From positions 64,763-128,762 of the forward strand of contig NZ_JAEUGD010000066.1 in assembly GCF_016775155.1 (NCBI RefSeq): a stretch of DNA of 64,000 bases, given 5' to 3'. The position numbers were made by a program, and so were the translations under genes. Within the stretch, counting starts at the first letter, position 1. Each line of letters starts with the position of its first letter. Source of the DNA: Fulvivirga marina (GTDB lineage Bacteria; Bacteroidota; Bacteroidia; Cytophagales; Cyclobacteriaceae). The notes under the pieces were generated by a model, which searched no databases, was not told where the DNA came from, and saw only the letters and a list, made by a program, of their open reading frames with translations. Positions 28,301 through 36,636 of this stretch are shown here, piece by piece.

Positions 28301-28388
28301 CAATGAGATATTGCTGATAGGCAAGGTACTGTGTTAAAGACAAAGTCAACAGAAAAGCAAAAAAGCCAATTACACGAGATCTTTTCAT
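25386..28388 (-). CDS. CHASE / multi-PAS sensor histidine kinase
   Basis: 1000-residue membrane kinase. A first membrane helix (about 7-27) and a second (about 240-262) enclose a periplasmic sensor that fits the CHASE family (LDSHKYIDALQLTRKGVITHVYP-type core, shown here only in part). Four PAS units follow (about 290-400, 405-525, 530-650 and 660-770), each ending in a DITE- or DISE-type linker. The HisKA domain has the acceptor His in IVSHDLRAPLANI, and the HATPase domain has an N box and a DNGCGI motif. No receiver is fused; the next gene supplies one. The divergent neighbour across 878 bp is a receiver that opens the polysaccharide locus, so a link is possible but unproven. Confidence 0.9.
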   Translation of the reverse strand: MKRSRVIGFFAFLLTLSLTQYLAYQQYLIVKENETKKVKHELYSLSDRVEAMLKYSMSATRILGYLVEKYGVPEDFDSVAYDILDSHKYIDALQLTRKGVITHVYPVQGNEPALGFDVLRDSSVSGEAMKAIERKELFFAGPLNLKQGGKGVVGRLPIFKDGEFFGFSVVIIKLSTLLDAFGMQNQNHNFKYQLSKINPVTRQQEFFLKDEINAQEEASVFIEVPDGAWMLYVSSASGSIIYYSVYGFVLGGILFSFILGVFVFQWVEKPEKLKKLVKEMTSQLLATQENSKTTLDRISDAFVSFDNDWRCTYINQRATKLFGLKSGQVIGMNIRAKFPELSGSPWYDAFEKAMDLQEYVSVEFFFSEKSKWLESHFYPSVDGVSIFIRDITEQKTAKERLASSEKYFRALIENSANAIVLMDANGGVRYQSPSTIRISGYSLSDMLELDGVGLVHPDDRDAVVRLFEKVLQSPGRVFHTEYRFKHKSGRYIWLEGYYINLLEDVNIGAIVYNYYDVTERVKTQQAISYEKYLSDSIINSLPGIFYLYDRYGRFYRWNKNFEKISEYTSEEVSQMHPLDFFDEGDKEVMREKIESVFIKGKDDIESYFYTKSERKIPYYFSGCSICIEGREYLIGMGIDITQRLEAEKKALAEYREKETVLNRINDSVISLNNSWEYTFLNDAALRMHPLGKDKTIGKEFLEVHPELEGGPVYKMLKQAMQAMEVMETEGYYSSLQLWFSAKAYPSEDGLTVFFRDISEKKKAEQEILNLINNLKEKNRNLQQFSYIVSHDLRAPLANILGLAGVINESETVDKICVQAMADEASRLDQVVRDMNSVVSVREMVAEKMETVSFKEELDWVVGQLSVDIEASSASILEDLKVAHIDTLKNYIRNILLYLLTNAIMYRYPQREPKIKVKTVYDGAFIRLSVEDNGCGIDLQKYGDKIFGLYQRFHSGGNAKGGVNMVKTMTGALGGYVEVVSDINEGSIFKVYLPLNYKKLK

Positions 28389-29266
28389 TGCATATGGTAA
28401 AAGAAACTTGCCAAACTCATTACCAAAACCCAGGATACGTAAGGAAGATATTAAAATTATAGCGAGAATCCAATGCCTAGACTAACATCAAAGCTGACAA
28501 GGGTGAATTTCCCCTTTACACTTACTCCACAAATCACTAACTTGCTTATTAATAGATTTTTATAAAAAAATCATATTTATATCAAAGTTAGAGGTTACCT
28601 TTTCACTACCTTGTGTAATTACTATAACAACCTCTCCACTAACTGTTTAATTAAAATTATAAAATGATAATTTACAAAACAGGAATGTATCTGTCAGGAA
28701 TGTTTCTATTATCATTCCCTTTTTATAATATTAACAATTTAGTAATTAACAGGTCAATTTCATAAAAGGCATGCGCTATTAACTTTGTGTTATAGTCAAC
28801 CAACATTTGCTATCTGGGATGGCTGTATAGCCCAGAGCCTGTTGTTTGTTAGTATTTAAATGATGGAGTCATCAACATCAAAACAAAAAACATTGATACA
28901 AATTACATGTTATGACTTACATCATTGAATATCCAACGAAATTATGGTAAATATCCATTGGATAGATTTATAATGAATATTATGTATGAAAAAATTAAAA
29001 AAAGTACTTTAATCGTTCATATGTAACTTTTTGAAAAGATCTAACCAGTATAATATTTGGAAAATTAAAATTGTTTAAAAATAAATTTGAATTGTAAAAT
29101 AAAATTAAACTACTTTTGTCTTTCTAAAAGTCCTTAATTTTTATTATAATTGATGTTCTCAGTTTTGTAAATAGATGGTTGGCTTAATAATCTTAAAGGT
29201 TGAATCCATACGGGAGTACAATCGGATAAGTGGCGAGCATCTTAGTGTAAGTTTAAGAAAATTGCG
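28389..29266. other. Long AT-rich intergenic region at the edge of the polysaccharide locus
   Basis: 878 bp between divergent genes with no convincing reading frame. It holds a good rightward promoter (29086-29118), a -7-like TAACTTTG at 28780-28787, a short hairpin near 28813-28834 (CTGGG...CCCAG), and a minus-strand TAACTTTG (28583-28590). I see no known riboswitch. The length leaves room for regulator sites or a small RNA. Confidence 0.45.
29086..29118 (+). promoter_or_regulatory. Promoter of the polysaccharide operon
   Basis: TTTG at 29086-29089 and TACTTTTG at 29111-29118 are spaced by 21 bp and match the Bacteroidota -33/-7 consensus exactly. The leader to the start codon at 29267 would be about 140 nt, long enough for post-transcriptional control. 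Confidence 0.6.
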
Positions 29267-29662
29267 ATGAAGAAAAAGATATTGGTAATTGACGATGATG
29301 AGGCCATGAGATGGCTCATTAAAAAGATGCTTGAGAAGGACTATATTGTTGATGTGTTTAGTAATGTAGCACATGCATTGAAACATATGAATCAATTTGG
29401 CCACCCTGATGTTATTGTAACTGATATCCACTTACCAGTTATTGATGGAAAGGACTTTCTGACTAATCTAAAAACTAACGGTCTATATTCCGGGATACCT
29501 GTAATTGTCATCTCATCTTTCCGAGATGATAAAACTAAGAATTACTGTTTGGAAGCAGGTGCTGACGAATACATAGTAAAGCCATTTAATCCCGAAAAAC
29601 TAATTGAACTGCTCAACAACCTAATTACCAATAAACGAAAGGAGAACTCTCTAATCAATTAA
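29267..29662 (+). CDS. Stand-alone response regulator receiver, first gene of polysaccharide operon
   Basis: 131-residue receiver with all active-site residues: the Asp triplet in VIDDDE (about 8-10), phospho-acceptor Asp53 in VTDIHLP, Ser in ISSF and Lys in VKPF. No output domain. It is followed after only 3 bp by a gene that fuses a dead receiver to a sugar-phosphate transferase, so the likely partner of this receiver is that transferase rather than DNA. The kinase that phosphorylates it is not known; the nearest candidate is the CHASE/PAS kinase transcribed away from it. Confidence 0.92.
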   Translation: MKKKILVIDDDEAMRWLIKKMLEKDYIVDVFSNVAHALKHMNQFGHPDVIVTDIHLPVIDGKDFLTNLKTNGLYSGIPVIVISSFRDDKTKNYCLEAGADEYIVKPFNPEKLIELLNNLITNKRKENSLIN

Positions 29663-29665
29663 GAT

Positions 29666-30814
29666 ATGAAAGATGGTTATGTTTTGGATTTTCAGTCTCT
29701 CAAGCATGATAGCTCATTAATGGGAGAAACACCTAAAGTTGAGCATAAGAAGAAGGGGAATGTATTTTTCATTGGAGAATATGGCGATTTATGCCTGGAC
29801 CTGAAGCTTGAGAGTTATGACGTACATAACGTTAAGGATATCAGTGAAGGGGTTGAAATTTTACTTCATAATGCAAATTCTTCCACAGATAAACTTCCCG
29901 ACGTTATTATTATCAGCCAGAAAATAACGCCTGACTCCGTAGAAACAATAAAATCGTTAAAGAAAAGTAAAAGTTTAATAGAGATTCCGGTAATTATCAT
30001 AGCCGAAAAATTTGATGAAGAAGAACGCGATCTGGCCATCAAAGTTGGAGCGGAAGATTATTATACGGATAACATTAGTGCAAAATATCTTACACTTCGC
30101 ATTGAATTCCTGACCAGGTTGAAAACCTTATCCAACAACCAGGAACAGGAAGTTGGTATCAAACCTAAACCATCTCTTCATAATGGTGATTCTTTCAAAA
30201 TGTGGTCACTTAAGCGCGCCTTTGACATCGCCATATCAGCCTCATTATTATTAATGGTCAGTCCCATATTATTGATTATAGCCATAGCTATTAAAATCGA
30301 CTCTAAGGGGCCCATATTCTACATCTCTAAGAGAGCAGGGAAAGGATATCAGATTTTTAATTTCTATAAATTCAGATCCATGAGACAGGATGCTGATCAG
30401 GTTGTTAATGACCTCAAACATTTGAATCAGTATAGCAATGGTGATGATGCTTTATTCTTCAAAGTAAAAAATGACCCAAGAATAACCAAGTTGGGTTCAT
30501 TCCTAAGAAAGACAAGTCTTGATGAATTACCTCAATTATTCAACGTACTAAAAGGTGACATGTCGTTAGTTGGCAATAGGCCATTACCACTATACGAAGC
30601 TGAAAAACTCACACAAGATCAATGGGCTCTTAGGTTCCTTGCCCCAGCAGGCATTACAGGACTGTGGCAAATAACCAAAAGAGGGAAAGAGGAAATGTCT
30701 GAAGCTGAAAGAGTTGCCTTAGATATGGAATATGCCCAGAAAAACTCCTTCTGGTATGATCTGAAAATTATGCTAAAAACACCAGCCGCACTTCTGCAAT
30801 CAGAAGACGTATAG
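29666..30814 (+). CDS. Pseudo-receiver fused to polyprenyl-phosphate sugar-1-phosphate transferase
   Basis: 382 residues. Residues about 30-155 follow the receiver fold (PDVIII, IPVIII, KVGAEDYY), but the four active positions are lost: the acidic pair is replaced in FFIGEYG, the phospho-acceptor is Ser84, the Thr is Ala, and the Lys of the KP motif is Asp. Residues about 180-382 are a small monotopic phosphoglycosyl transferase with one membrane segment, KFRSMR, the catalytic Asp-Glu in TSLDELPQLFNV, and GNRPLP. Such enzymes load the first sugar phosphate onto undecaprenyl phosphate at the inner membrane. The C-terminal domain is sure; a regulatory role for the dead receiver is inferred. Confidence 0.92.
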   Translation: MKDGYVLDFQSLKHDSSLMGETPKVEHKKKGNVFFIGEYGDLCLDLKLESYDVHNVKDISEGVEILLHNANSSTDKLPDVIIISQKITPDSVETIKSLKKSKSLIEIPVIIIAEKFDEEERDLAIKVGAEDYYTDNISAKYLTLRIEFLTRLKTLSNNQEQEVGIKPKPSLHNGDSFKMWSLKRAFDIAISASLLLMVSPILLIIAIAIKIDSKGPIFYISKRAGKGYQIFNFYKFRSMRQDADQVVNDLKHLNQYSNGDDALFFKVKNDPRITKLGSFLRKTSLDELPQLFNVLKGDMSLVGNRPLPLYEAEKLTQDQWALRFLAPAGITGLWQITKRGKEEMSEAERVALDMEYAQKNSFWYDLKIMLKTPAALLQSEDV

Positions 30815-30851
30815 TATAATAGTGTTTTAAAACTTAAACCCAACTTAGACC

Positions 30852-32036
30852 TTGAATATAGTCTTTTTTATTATTGAGATAGTCTTACTATCCTATTTTG
30901 CCTATGTAGCTCTGTACAACCTTACTCTTTCTGTAGCAGGACTTTTTTATCAAAAACCTCCCCTTGCTAAAGTAACCCGTAAAAATAAGTTTGCAGTACT
31001 GATTCCTGCATACAAGGAAGATGGCGTTATATTCCATGTGGCAAAAGAAGCACTTAATCAAACATATCCTAAGGATAGATATGAGGTGGTTGTGATTGCA
31101 GACTCCCTTCAGCCGGAAACCATTAGCAAGCTAAAAACATTACCCATTAATACATGTGAAGTGTCCTTTGAAAAAAGCACAAAGGTGAAAGCCATGAATG
31201 AAGCCATGAAACGAATTGGCGATGATTATGACTTTGTTGTGATTCTGGATGCGGATAATATCATGGAACCTGATTTCCTTGAAACCATGAACAATCTCCA
31301 TGAACAGGGATTTCTGGCAATACAAGGTCGCAGAGCAGCAAAAAATGAAAACAACTCACTATCTTACCTCGATGGACTTAGTGAAGAAATAAATAACCAT
31401 GTTTATGGTCGTGGAGGAACAGCACTCCACCTTTCAGCTGCTCTTAAGGGTTCCGGCATGTCATTCCGCTATGCTATATTGAAAGATATGCTCAAGCAAA
31501 TGGCTTCAATTGGAGGCTTTGACAGGGAACTTGAGCTAAGGTTGGTAAATGAAGGTATAAAGGTGAAATATGCTTCCAATGCAATAATTTATGATGAAAA
31601 GGTTGAGAAGTCCCATGTTTTTGAAAACCAAAGAAAGAGATGGATATCGAGCCAGTACTTTTATCTAAAACAATACTTTTTATCAGGAATTGTAAACCTT
31701 TTTAAAGGAAGAATAACTTATTTTAATAGTACCGTCCTTCGTAATGTGCAATTACCACGCTTGATTAACCTTGGACTTATCACTGGTGTTACTTTTACTC
31801 TTTTCTTTCTTCAGTCAGTCATAACCATTCCATTCAATATATGGTTTATGACCTGGAGTGCAACCATATTAGGAATTCTTCTGGCAATTCCCAAGAGCTA
31901 TTATGGTCCAAGACTAATAAAATCTGTATTTAGGCTACCGGCTATATTCTGGAAAATGTTCCTGCTGCTGTTTAAGCTCAAAGGAGCAAACAAGAAATTT
32001 ATTCATACACCCCATAGTTCCCCTAGTCAAAAATGA
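30852..32036 (+). CDS. Membrane-bound family 2 glycosyltransferase
   Basis: 394 residues. An N-terminal membrane helix (about 2-25) is followed by a GT-A domain with PAYKED, the nucleotide-sugar DAD motif (ILDADN, about 133-138), GFDRELE and QRKRW (a QxxRW motif), the set seen in processive or membrane-anchored GT2 enzymes. Two or three helices close the protein (about 300-365). The start is a TTG at 30852, chosen because no in-frame ATG precedes it after the upstream stop. It overlaps the next glycosyltransferase gene by 4 bp. Confidence 0.88.
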   Translation: MNIVFFIIEIVLLSYFAYVALYNLTLSVAGLFYQKPPLAKVTRKNKFAVLIPAYKEDGVIFHVAKEALNQTYPKDRYEVVVIADSLQPETISKLKTLPINTCEVSFEKSTKVKAMNEAMKRIGDDYDFVVILDADNIMEPDFLETMNNLHEQGFLAIQGRRAAKNENNSLSYLDGLSEEINNHVYGRGGTALHLSAALKGSGMSFRYAILKDMLKQMASIGGFDRELELRLVNEGIKVKYASNAIIYDEKVEKSHVFENQRKRWISSQYFYLKQYFLSGIVNLFKGRITYFNSTVLRNVQLPRLINLGLITGVTFTLFFLQSVITIPFNIWFMTWSATILGILLAIPKSYYGPRLIKSVFRLPAIFWKMFLLLFKLKGANKKFIHTPHSSPSQK

Positions 32037-32938
32037 AACCTATAATCAAACCGCTGGTTTCTATAGTTAGCATAAATTATAACAGCACTGTTCAGACCAA
32101 AGAGTTATTACTGTCCCTCAGAAAAGTTAACTATGAAAATCTGGAAATAATAATTGTTGATAATGGTTCTGCCAACAGGGATATAGAAGATATTGTCGAT
32201 GAATTCCCTGAAGTGAACTTTATCATGAATTCTGACAATTTAGGTTTTGCGGGAGGAAACAACGTAGCGATAAAAGAAGCTAAAGGCGAATATGTCTTTT
32301 TAGTAAACAATGATGCAGAACTGACCCCTGATTGTATCCCCCCCCTTTTGGATACATTTAAGCAGTTCGAAGATGTAGGGGCTGTGAGTCCTAAGTTTCA
32401 TTATTTCAATAAGCCCGGAATAATTGAATATGCAGGATATTCCTCCATTAGCGCTCTTACAGGAAGAAACGAAACAATCGGTGCCGATGAAAAAGACCAA
32501 GGACAATATGACCAGGTATCAGTAACTCATTATACCCATGGTGGTGGCATGATGGTTCCCAAAAGTATTATTGAGAAAGTTGGACCAATGCCCGAAGATT
32601 ACTTTCTCTACTATGAAGAGTTTGACTGGTGTGAAATGATAAAAAAGGCAGGCTATAAAATATATTATCAGCCAAAAGCGCTTGTATGTCATAAGGTTTC
32701 TGCTTCTATAGGTCAGGACAGTACACTTAAAACATACTACCTAACAAGAAACCGCATTCTTTTCATGCGAAGAAATAAAAGTAGCGTCTCATATGCCATT
32801 TTTCTAACGTTTCTCCTGTTCTTTACAATACCCAAAAACGTATTATCCTTTATTAGCAAAGGCAAATACAAACACTTATCTGTCTTCTGGAAAGCAATAA
32901 CCTGGAATTTTGGAATTAAAGAAGTACCACAGTTTTAA
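32033..32938 (+). CDS. Family 2 glycosyltransferase (rhamnosyltransferase-like)
   Basis: 301-residue GT2 enzyme. The fold is visible from VSIVSINYNS, IIIVDNGS, NLGFAGGNN and VNNDAE, followed by the acceptor-side DYFLYYEEFDWCEMIKKAG, which resembles the WbbL group of rhamnosyltransferases. The C-terminus has one hydrophobic stretch (about 255-275), suggesting membrane contact. Overlap with the previous gene implies translational coupling. The sugar added cannot be told. Confidence 0.9.
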   Translation: MKPIIKPLVSIVSINYNSTVQTKELLLSLRKVNYENLEIIIVDNGSANRDIEDIVDEFPEVNFIMNSDNLGFAGGNNVAIKEAKGEYVFLVNNDAELTPDCIPPLLDTFKQFEDVGAVSPKFHYFNKPGIIEYAGYSSISALTGRNETIGADEKDQGQYDQVSVTHYTHGGGMMVPKSIIEKVGPMPEDYFLYYEEFDWCEMIKKAGYKIYYQPKALVCHKVSASIGQDSTLKTYYLTRNRILFMRRNKSSVSYAIFLTFLLFFTIPKNVLSFISKGKYKHLSVFWKAITWNFGIKEVPQF

Positions 32939-32947
32939 TAGTAATTT

Positions 32948-34834
32948 ATGTGCGGCATAGCTGGTTTTATAGATTTTAATAAGCATTCGTCCGAAGAGAT
33001 ATTGAGGGCGATGACTGATGAATTGATCCATCGCGGACCTGACGATAGTGGTATTCATTTTGAAGATAATGAATACGCTCAGATCGGATTAGGACATAGA
33101 AGACTTTCTATTCTTGACCTGAGTATGCTGGGTCATCAACCCATGCAATTCCAACAATATACAGTTGTTTTTAATGGAGAGATCTATAATTTCAAAGAGA
33201 TTGCTGAGCTCCTTTCTCAAAAGGGATATAAGTTCAAATCCCACTCCGATACTGAAGTACTTCTCAAAGCTTTTGATTGCTGGGGTACCAAAGCAGTAGA
33301 TCATTTTATTGGCATGTTTGCTTTTGTACTCTACGACAAAAACAATGACGAGGTACTTTTCTTTAGAGATAGGGCTGGAGTAAAGCCCCTATATTATTAT
33401 TTTAAAGACGGATGTCTACTATTTGCATCAGAACTAAAAAGCTTTCATAAACATAGTTCTTTTAGGAAAGAAATAGATCATGATAATCTTGCTCTCTTTC
33501 TTCAGTATAACTATTTACCCGCTCCCTACTCTATATTCAAACATAGCTTTAAATTAGAACCTGGTCATTTTCTAAGACTCGACTTAAAAAATAAGGATCT
33601 CAAGAAGCATAAATATTGGGATGTTGTGGATCATTACAACAAACCAAAGCTGGACATATCTTATGACGAGGCTGTTGAAGAAACTGAGAAACTGCTTATG
33701 AGCGCATTCTCATATCGAATGGTCTCCGACGTACCAGTAGGATTGTTTTTAAGTGGTGGCTATGATAGCACTGCAGTTACGGCTCTGCTTCAGTCTCAAA
33801 GCACCGAAAAGATCAAAACATTTACCATTGGGTACGAAGAACAGGCCTTCAACGAAGCCCCCGAGGCTAAAAAAGTCGCTGATTACCTGGGAACCGACCA
33901 TACGGAAAAGTATTGTACTGCTAAGGATACAGCAGATATCCTCCATAAGCTTCCTCAAATTTATGATGAGCCATTTGCAGATAATTCAGTGGTACCTACA
34001 TTTCTTGTAAGTCAACTGGCACGTACTAAAGTAAAAGTAGCGCTTTCCGGTGATGCAGGCGACGAAATATTTGCCGGGTATGACAAGTTTAACAGAGCAG
34101 TTAATTTCACTAAGCTTCCAGGAGTAGCTCAAAGCCTCATGAGTAGTGCCATGGGATTGATATCTCCGGAAAACATCCCTGTATTCAATAAAAAATACAA
34201 CTTCTCGACAAGGTATGAGAAGATGAGAGAAATATGGAAGTATAAATCTCCATCTCACGCCATGAAAGTGATCTCTCAATTCATTACAGAGCAAGAGGCT
34301 AGAAAATATCTCACAAAAGACTTTCAAAATAAGAAGACATATTTCGACATTGAATCTGAATTGAATAATGGTAATGACCCTCTGAACAAGCTTCTTGCCA
34401 TTGATTACAAAACGTTTCTTTTAGATAACAACCTCACCAAAGTAGATAGGGCTACCATGGCAGTGGGCTTGGAAGGCAGAGAGCCTATACTGGATCACCG
34501 AATAGTTGAATTCGTAAGTCAGCTCCCTTCAAGTTATAAGATAAAGGATGGCGTCAACAAAAGTATATTGAAAACGATAGTTCATAAATATGTACCCAAA
34601 GCTATCATGGATCGTCCTAAAAAGCCATTCCTTGCACCCCTTACGGTTTGGTTTAAAGATGAGTTAAAAGACTATTACCTTGAGTATTTGGATGAGACTA
34701 GATTAAAAAATGATGGTATTTTTACTAAAAGTGTAATAGAACTTAGAAATGCGTATCTTTCAGGAAAAGAAATAAACCATCAAAAGCTGTGGAATATCTT
34801 GATTTTCCAACTGTGGAAAGAAAAATGGATGTAA
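32948..34834 (+). CDS. asnB: Asparagine synthase (glutamine-hydrolysing) family amidotransferase
   Basis: 628 residues with an N-terminal class II glutaminase domain (Cys2 as nucleophile in MCGIAGF, with HRGPDDSG and the NGEIYN motif) and a C-terminal ATP-pyrophosphatase domain with the PP-loop LSGGYDSTA (about 260-268). Housekeeping AsnB makes asparagine from aspartate. Copies inside surface-polysaccharide loci often amidate sugar acids or amino acids, and this position between glycosyltransferases and secreted hydrolases suggests that role here. The substrate is not proven. It overlaps the next gene by 10 bp. Confidence 0.9.
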   Translation: MCGIAGFIDFNKHSSEEILRAMTDELIHRGPDDSGIHFEDNEYAQIGLGHRRLSILDLSMLGHQPMQFQQYTVVFNGEIYNFKEIAELLSQKGYKFKSHSDTEVLLKAFDCWGTKAVDHFIGMFAFVLYDKNNDEVLFFRDRAGVKPLYYYFKDGCLLFASELKSFHKHSSFRKEIDHDNLALFLQYNYLPAPYSIFKHSFKLEPGHFLRLDLKNKDLKKHKYWDVVDHYNKPKLDISYDEAVEETEKLLMSAFSYRMVSDVPVGLFLSGGYDSTAVTALLQSQSTEKIKTFTIGYEEQAFNEAPEAKKVADYLGTDHTEKYCTAKDTADILHKLPQIYDEPFADNSVVPTFLVSQLARTKVKVALSGDAGDEIFAGYDKFNRAVNFTKLPGVAQSLMSSAMGLISPENIPVFNKKYNFSTRYEKMREIWKYKSPSHAMKVISQFITEQEARKYLTKDFQNKKTYFDIESELNNGNDPLNKLLAIDYKTFLLDNNLTKVDRATMAVGLEGREPILDHRIVEFVSQLPSSYKIKDGVNKSILKTIVHKYVPKAIMDRPKKPFLAPLTVWFKDELKDYYLEYLDETRLKNDGIFTKSVIELRNAYLSGKEINHQKLWNILIFQLWKEKWM

Positions 34835-36516
34835 AAAGAAACAAATACCTGCTAATTTTACTTAGCGGGTGCCTGTTTTTCTTTTCCCATTCAAGTGGCC
34901 AAACTTTAACACCCAAGCAAACAAGTACCATTTCCAATATAAAGTTTTGGGAATATTTACCTACTGATTACCAAGCTCACAGTAGTAAAAGTCCTGTAAT
35001 ATTTTTTCTGCATGGTAAAGGCGAACGTGGTGATGGTTCCGACTCTTCTATGCAGGCAGTTTTAAAACATGGGCCCCTAAAACATATTCAAAATGGAGAT
35101 TTCGGAAAGTTTAAATCATATGGAAAGAATTACTCTTTTATAGTTCTTGCCCCGCAACTGGATAAACCAAATACTTTTTGGGAGCCAGGATATGTTGACG
35201 AATTCATCAATTATGCTCTTTCGGAATATAATATAGATCCGGGAAGAATTTACCTTACAGGCTTAAGTATGGGCGGAAATGGTACCTGGAATTATGCATA
35301 CAGCAGCTATAACGCGGAAAATAAGCTCGCAGCAATTGCTCCAATCGCAGGCTGGGGCAGTACCAATAAGGTATGTATTGTCAAAGAGCGGAATATCCCT
35401 GTTTGGGTCTTTCATGGTGTAGATGATAAAACAGTATCATTTGCCAGAGGCAAGGCCATGTTTGATAAAATTGATTCGTGCAAAAGTGGTTTTGAAAAAG
35501 ATTATAAATTCACCGCATATAAAAATACAGGTCATAACTCATGGCAAAAAGCTTATGATTTAACCCATAAATGGAATAGCCCCAACATCTACGAATGGTT
35601 TTTATCACACCAACTGAACCAGGATCAATCCACTGTACTTTATGAGGGCATTGGTCTCAAGGATAATACTGCAGCATCTTTAGCGAGTGAAAATAACGCG
35701 AAACTCAAAGTAGTTTGTACCCTTCCTCAGTCACTAAATGAAATCTCCGGGTTAATTAAAGATAGTAAAGGTGTATTATGGGCACACAATGACAGTTATA
35801 ATGGGCCATACATTATGCAATTAGATACCTCCGGTACAATAAATCAGTTTAAAAAAGTAATTTTCTCTTCAAATTTTGATTGGGAAGACCTTGCCATAGA
35901 CCATAAAGACAACATATACATTGGTGACATTGGAAATAACGAAAATAATCGAAAAAAACTTTACATCTACAAATTCTCGGCAAACGATACTTCGAAGCGA
36001 GTTAAATCAGAAACCATAAGCTTCAATTATCCAGACCAAAAAAACTTCCCTCCTTCTACTAAGGAAATGAATTATGACTCTGAGGCCATGATTCATTATA
36101 ACAACTCTCTTTATACCTTCTCAAAAAATCGCGCTAATCCATTTACAGGTGTTGTTAAAATATATAAAATACCCACTACTCCCGGAGACTATGAGGCAGA
36201 GTTGATTGACAGCTTGAAGCTTGAGTCCGGATCTATGCATGACAACTGGATAACAGGAGCTGACATCAGCCCTGATGGAAAAACCATAGCACTACTCTCC
36301 CATAGAAAAATATGGGTACTTAGTTGTTTTGAAGGAAAGAAATTCTCCGAAGGAAAAATCACAAAAATTATTCTCGACAGTTTTACACAAAAAGAAGCCA
36401 TTACATTTATTGACAATGAAACCTTATATATAGCTGATGAGAGGTTTAAGAAGATGCTTGGAGGCCATTTATACAAAATCAACATTAAAGACTGGATATC
36501 AAAGAATTGCGATTAA
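34825..36516 (+). CDS. Secreted alpha/beta-hydrolase with C-terminal beta-propeller-like domain
   Basis: The start at 34825 gives a signal peptide whose core contains LLSGC (possible lipobox) and ends SSGQ; an upstream ATG at 34789 is less suitable. The hydrolase domain (about 35-275) has FFLHGKGERG, the nucleophile elbow GLSMGG (Ser148), Asp200 or Asp201 in HGVDDK and His237 in TGHNSW, so the triad is complete. It resembles PHB-depolymerase or feruloyl-esterase-like proteins. The remaining 290 residues have repeated sheet-like units (WEDLAIDHKDNIYIGDIGNN) typical of a propeller. No T9SS sorting domain is seen, unlike its two paralogues. Probably acts in the periplasm or on the surface on an ester. 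Confidence 0.85.
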   Translation: MDVKRNKYLLILLSGCLFFFSHSSGQTLTPKQTSTISNIKFWEYLPTDYQAHSSKSPVIFFLHGKGERGDGSDSSMQAVLKHGPLKHIQNGDFGKFKSYGKNYSFIVLAPQLDKPNTFWEPGYVDEFINYALSEYNIDPGRIYLTGLSMGGNGTWNYAYSSYNAENKLAAIAPIAGWGSTNKVCIVKERNIPVWVFHGVDDKTVSFARGKAMFDKIDSCKSGFEKDYKFTAYKNTGHNSWQKAYDLTHKWNSPNIYEWFLSHQLNQDQSTVLYEGIGLKDNTAASLASENNAKLKVVCTLPQSLNEISGLIKDSKGVLWAHNDSYNGPYIMQLDTSGTINQFKKVIFSSNFDWEDLAIDHKDNIYIGDIGNNENNRKKLYIYKFSANDTSKRVKSETISFNYPDQKNFPPSTKEMNYDSEAMIHYNNSLYTFSKNRANPFTGVVKIYKIPTTPGDYEAELIDSLKLESGSMHDNWITGADISPDGKTIALLSHRKIWVLSCFEGKKFSEGKITKIILDSFTQKEAITFIDNETLYIADERFKKMLGGHLYKINIKDWISKNCD

Positions 36517-36595
36517 GCCCAATTAGTACTAAACAGGTAGAATTCAATTTTAAATTATTTTTTTAATAAATTAATTTCTTTTTTTGTACCTTGTA

Positions 36596-36621
36596 TTGAT
36601 ATAGCTACCGGTATATATCAA
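36596..36621. promoter_or_regulatory. Dyad upstream of the PKD-repeat hydrolase
   Basis: TTGATATA (36596-36603) and TATATCAA (36614-36621) form an 8-bp inverted repeat around a 10-bp spacer, 15 bp ahead of the start codon at 36637. It could be an operator; nothing else supports it. Confidence 0.3.
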
Positions 36622-36636
36622 ATAGTTTTTGGCCCC

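Noticed and set aside
28750-28860. Possible riboswitch, for example a cyclic-di-GMP type, ahead of the polysaccharide operon
   Set aside because: Only one short CTGGG/CCCAG stem is visible, the conserved core bases of known classes are missing, and it lies about 300 bp upstream of the better promoter.
33749-34327. Several frames of 69 to 113 codons on both strands inside asnB
   Set aside because: They overlap a well-supported gene, have no initiation signals and no recognisable product.
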